From JABAAI01 sp965261955 (GTDB taxonomy: Bacteria; Spirochaetota; Leptospiria; Leptospirales; Leptonemataceae), in NCBI GenBank assembly GCA_965261955.1, contig CBDHEM010000069.1, positions 806,001 to 870,000 of the forward strand: a stretch of 64,000 bases of DNA, read 5' to 3'. Position numbers and translations under genes: made by a program. The notes below the pieces were generated by a model. That model was not told where the DNA came from and searched no databases. It saw only the letters and a list, made by a program, of their open reading frames with translations. Position 1 is the first letter of the stretch, and each line of letters opens with the position of its first letter. Shown one piece after another: positions 63,501-64,000 of the stretch.

Positions 63501-64000
63501 ATGAAAATAAAAGATATAATAAAGTCTCTAGAGAATATTGTTCCTCTTTCATTGGCAGAAAAGTATGACAATGTAGGACTTATCGTTGGGGATGCCGGAA
63601 AAGAAGTGTCAGCTATATTAAGCACTCTAGACATTACAATTTCTGTTATAAAAGAAGCTTTGGCACAAAATGTAAATTTTATTATTTCTCACCATCCTAT
63701 TTGGTTTCGACCCAGAAAAAATCTTATAGGTGATGATTTTCCCAGTGAAGTTATACTTTTTGCTATAGAAAATCATATTTCTCTATATGCATGCCATACT
63801 AATCTAGACAATGTGGAATTTGGAATTAATCGGGGTATTGTCGATGCTATAGGGTTAAAAAACACAAAAATTCTTTTACCCAAGAGAGAAACTAACTATT
63901 CTGACACAAAAGCAACCCAAGATCAGTTACTTTTATGTTCATCCGGCTCTGGAATGATTGGAAGCCTTATACCAGCTTTGCCTGTGAAAGACTTTTTGAT
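63501..64000 (+). CDS. Nif3-like dinuclear metal-centre protein, partial
   Basis: Starts MKIKDIIKSLENIVPLSLAE; EKYDNVGLIVGD, ISHHPIWF and ACHTNLDN (metal-ligand histidines and aspartate) identify the Nif3/DUF34 family. A GAAGG about six bases before the ATG acts as ribosome site. The gene runs off the right edge after about 166 residues. Likely a GTP-cyclohydrolase-1-type-2 homologue in old annotations; true role unsettled. Confidence 0.9.
   Translation, partial: MKIKDIIKSLENIVPLSLAEKYDNVGLIVGDAGKEVSAILSTLDITISVIKEALAQNVNFIISHHPIWFRPRKNLIGDDFPSEVILFAIENHISLYACHTNLDNVEFGINRGIVDAIGLKNTKILLPKRETNYSDTKATQDQLLLCSSGSGMIGSLIPALPVKDFL

Overview
This AT-rich window most likely comes from a spirochaete, with leptospiral-type relatives the best guess. 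The strongest sign is a fliI-fliJ-(small ORF)-flbB block: FlbB, a coiled-coil membrane protein with an MgtE-N-like end, is a spirochaete periplasmic-flagellum protein. A Gram-negative envelope is also indicated by LolA, a TpsB-type outer-membrane transporter, a TonB-like C-terminus and a lipoprotein-like oligopeptide-binding protein. The lineage call is inference; no rRNA is present to settle it. The window also carries many gene remnants, insertion-sequence (IS) fragments and a small non-autonomous transposon family, so it looks like a genome undergoing decay.

Layout. 1-9387: one giant modular surface protein on the minus strand (GLUG repeats, fibronectin-III-like domains, cadherin-like domains), followed at its 3' end by a 1.2 kb field of broken copies of its own last module plus repeated hairpins. 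9649-15547: a truncated VOC gene, a phosphohexomutase, a BFD-like Fe-S protein, the small subunit of methylmalonyl-CoA mutase and a cystathionine gamma-synthase-like enzyme. 15593-20888: rodZ-like, lolA and ftsK. 21083-25324 (plus strand): TpsB transporter, ndk, ArsS-like radical SAM enzyme and purine nucleoside phosphorylase. 25325-31038: an IS5 relic, a zinc-ribbon protein, secA, an alpha/beta-hydrolase pseudogene and a YgjP-like metallopeptidase. 31186-37274: flagellar export genes, dut, pnp, rpsO. 37569-43142: hemE, cysH, a DUF2061 protein, a solute-binding lipoprotein, an alpha/beta hydrolase and rpmE.

43230-47751 is an accessory island: an EcoRI-family adenine methyltransferase next to a DUF262/HNH nuclease-like protein, the same pair repeated upstream with a truncated DUF262 gene, and an IS1595-type transposase relic. 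This is the best candidate here for a little-described defence or restriction-modification-like system. 47887-52446 is single-chain glutamate synthase. 52447-56172 is mostly non-coding or decayed DNA with a transposon relic, tRNA-His and class II aldolase. 56173-64000 holds methylmalonyl-CoA mutase large subunit and its MeaB chaperone, a YhhQ-type transporter, a CPBP protease, YqgE/AlgH, ruvB, a TonB-like protein and the start of a Nif3-family gene.

The mutase genes (mutA near 12.5 kb, mutB-meaB near 57-59 kb) together point to propionate/methylmalonyl-CoA metabolism although they are about 43 kb apart. A 106-bp inverted-repeat element (a MITE, i.e. a non-autonomous transposon) lies directly against the start codons of mutA and lolA, and a third copy splits off a transposase remnant at 52.7 kb. 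Statements about families come from reading motifs by eye; no database search was run.
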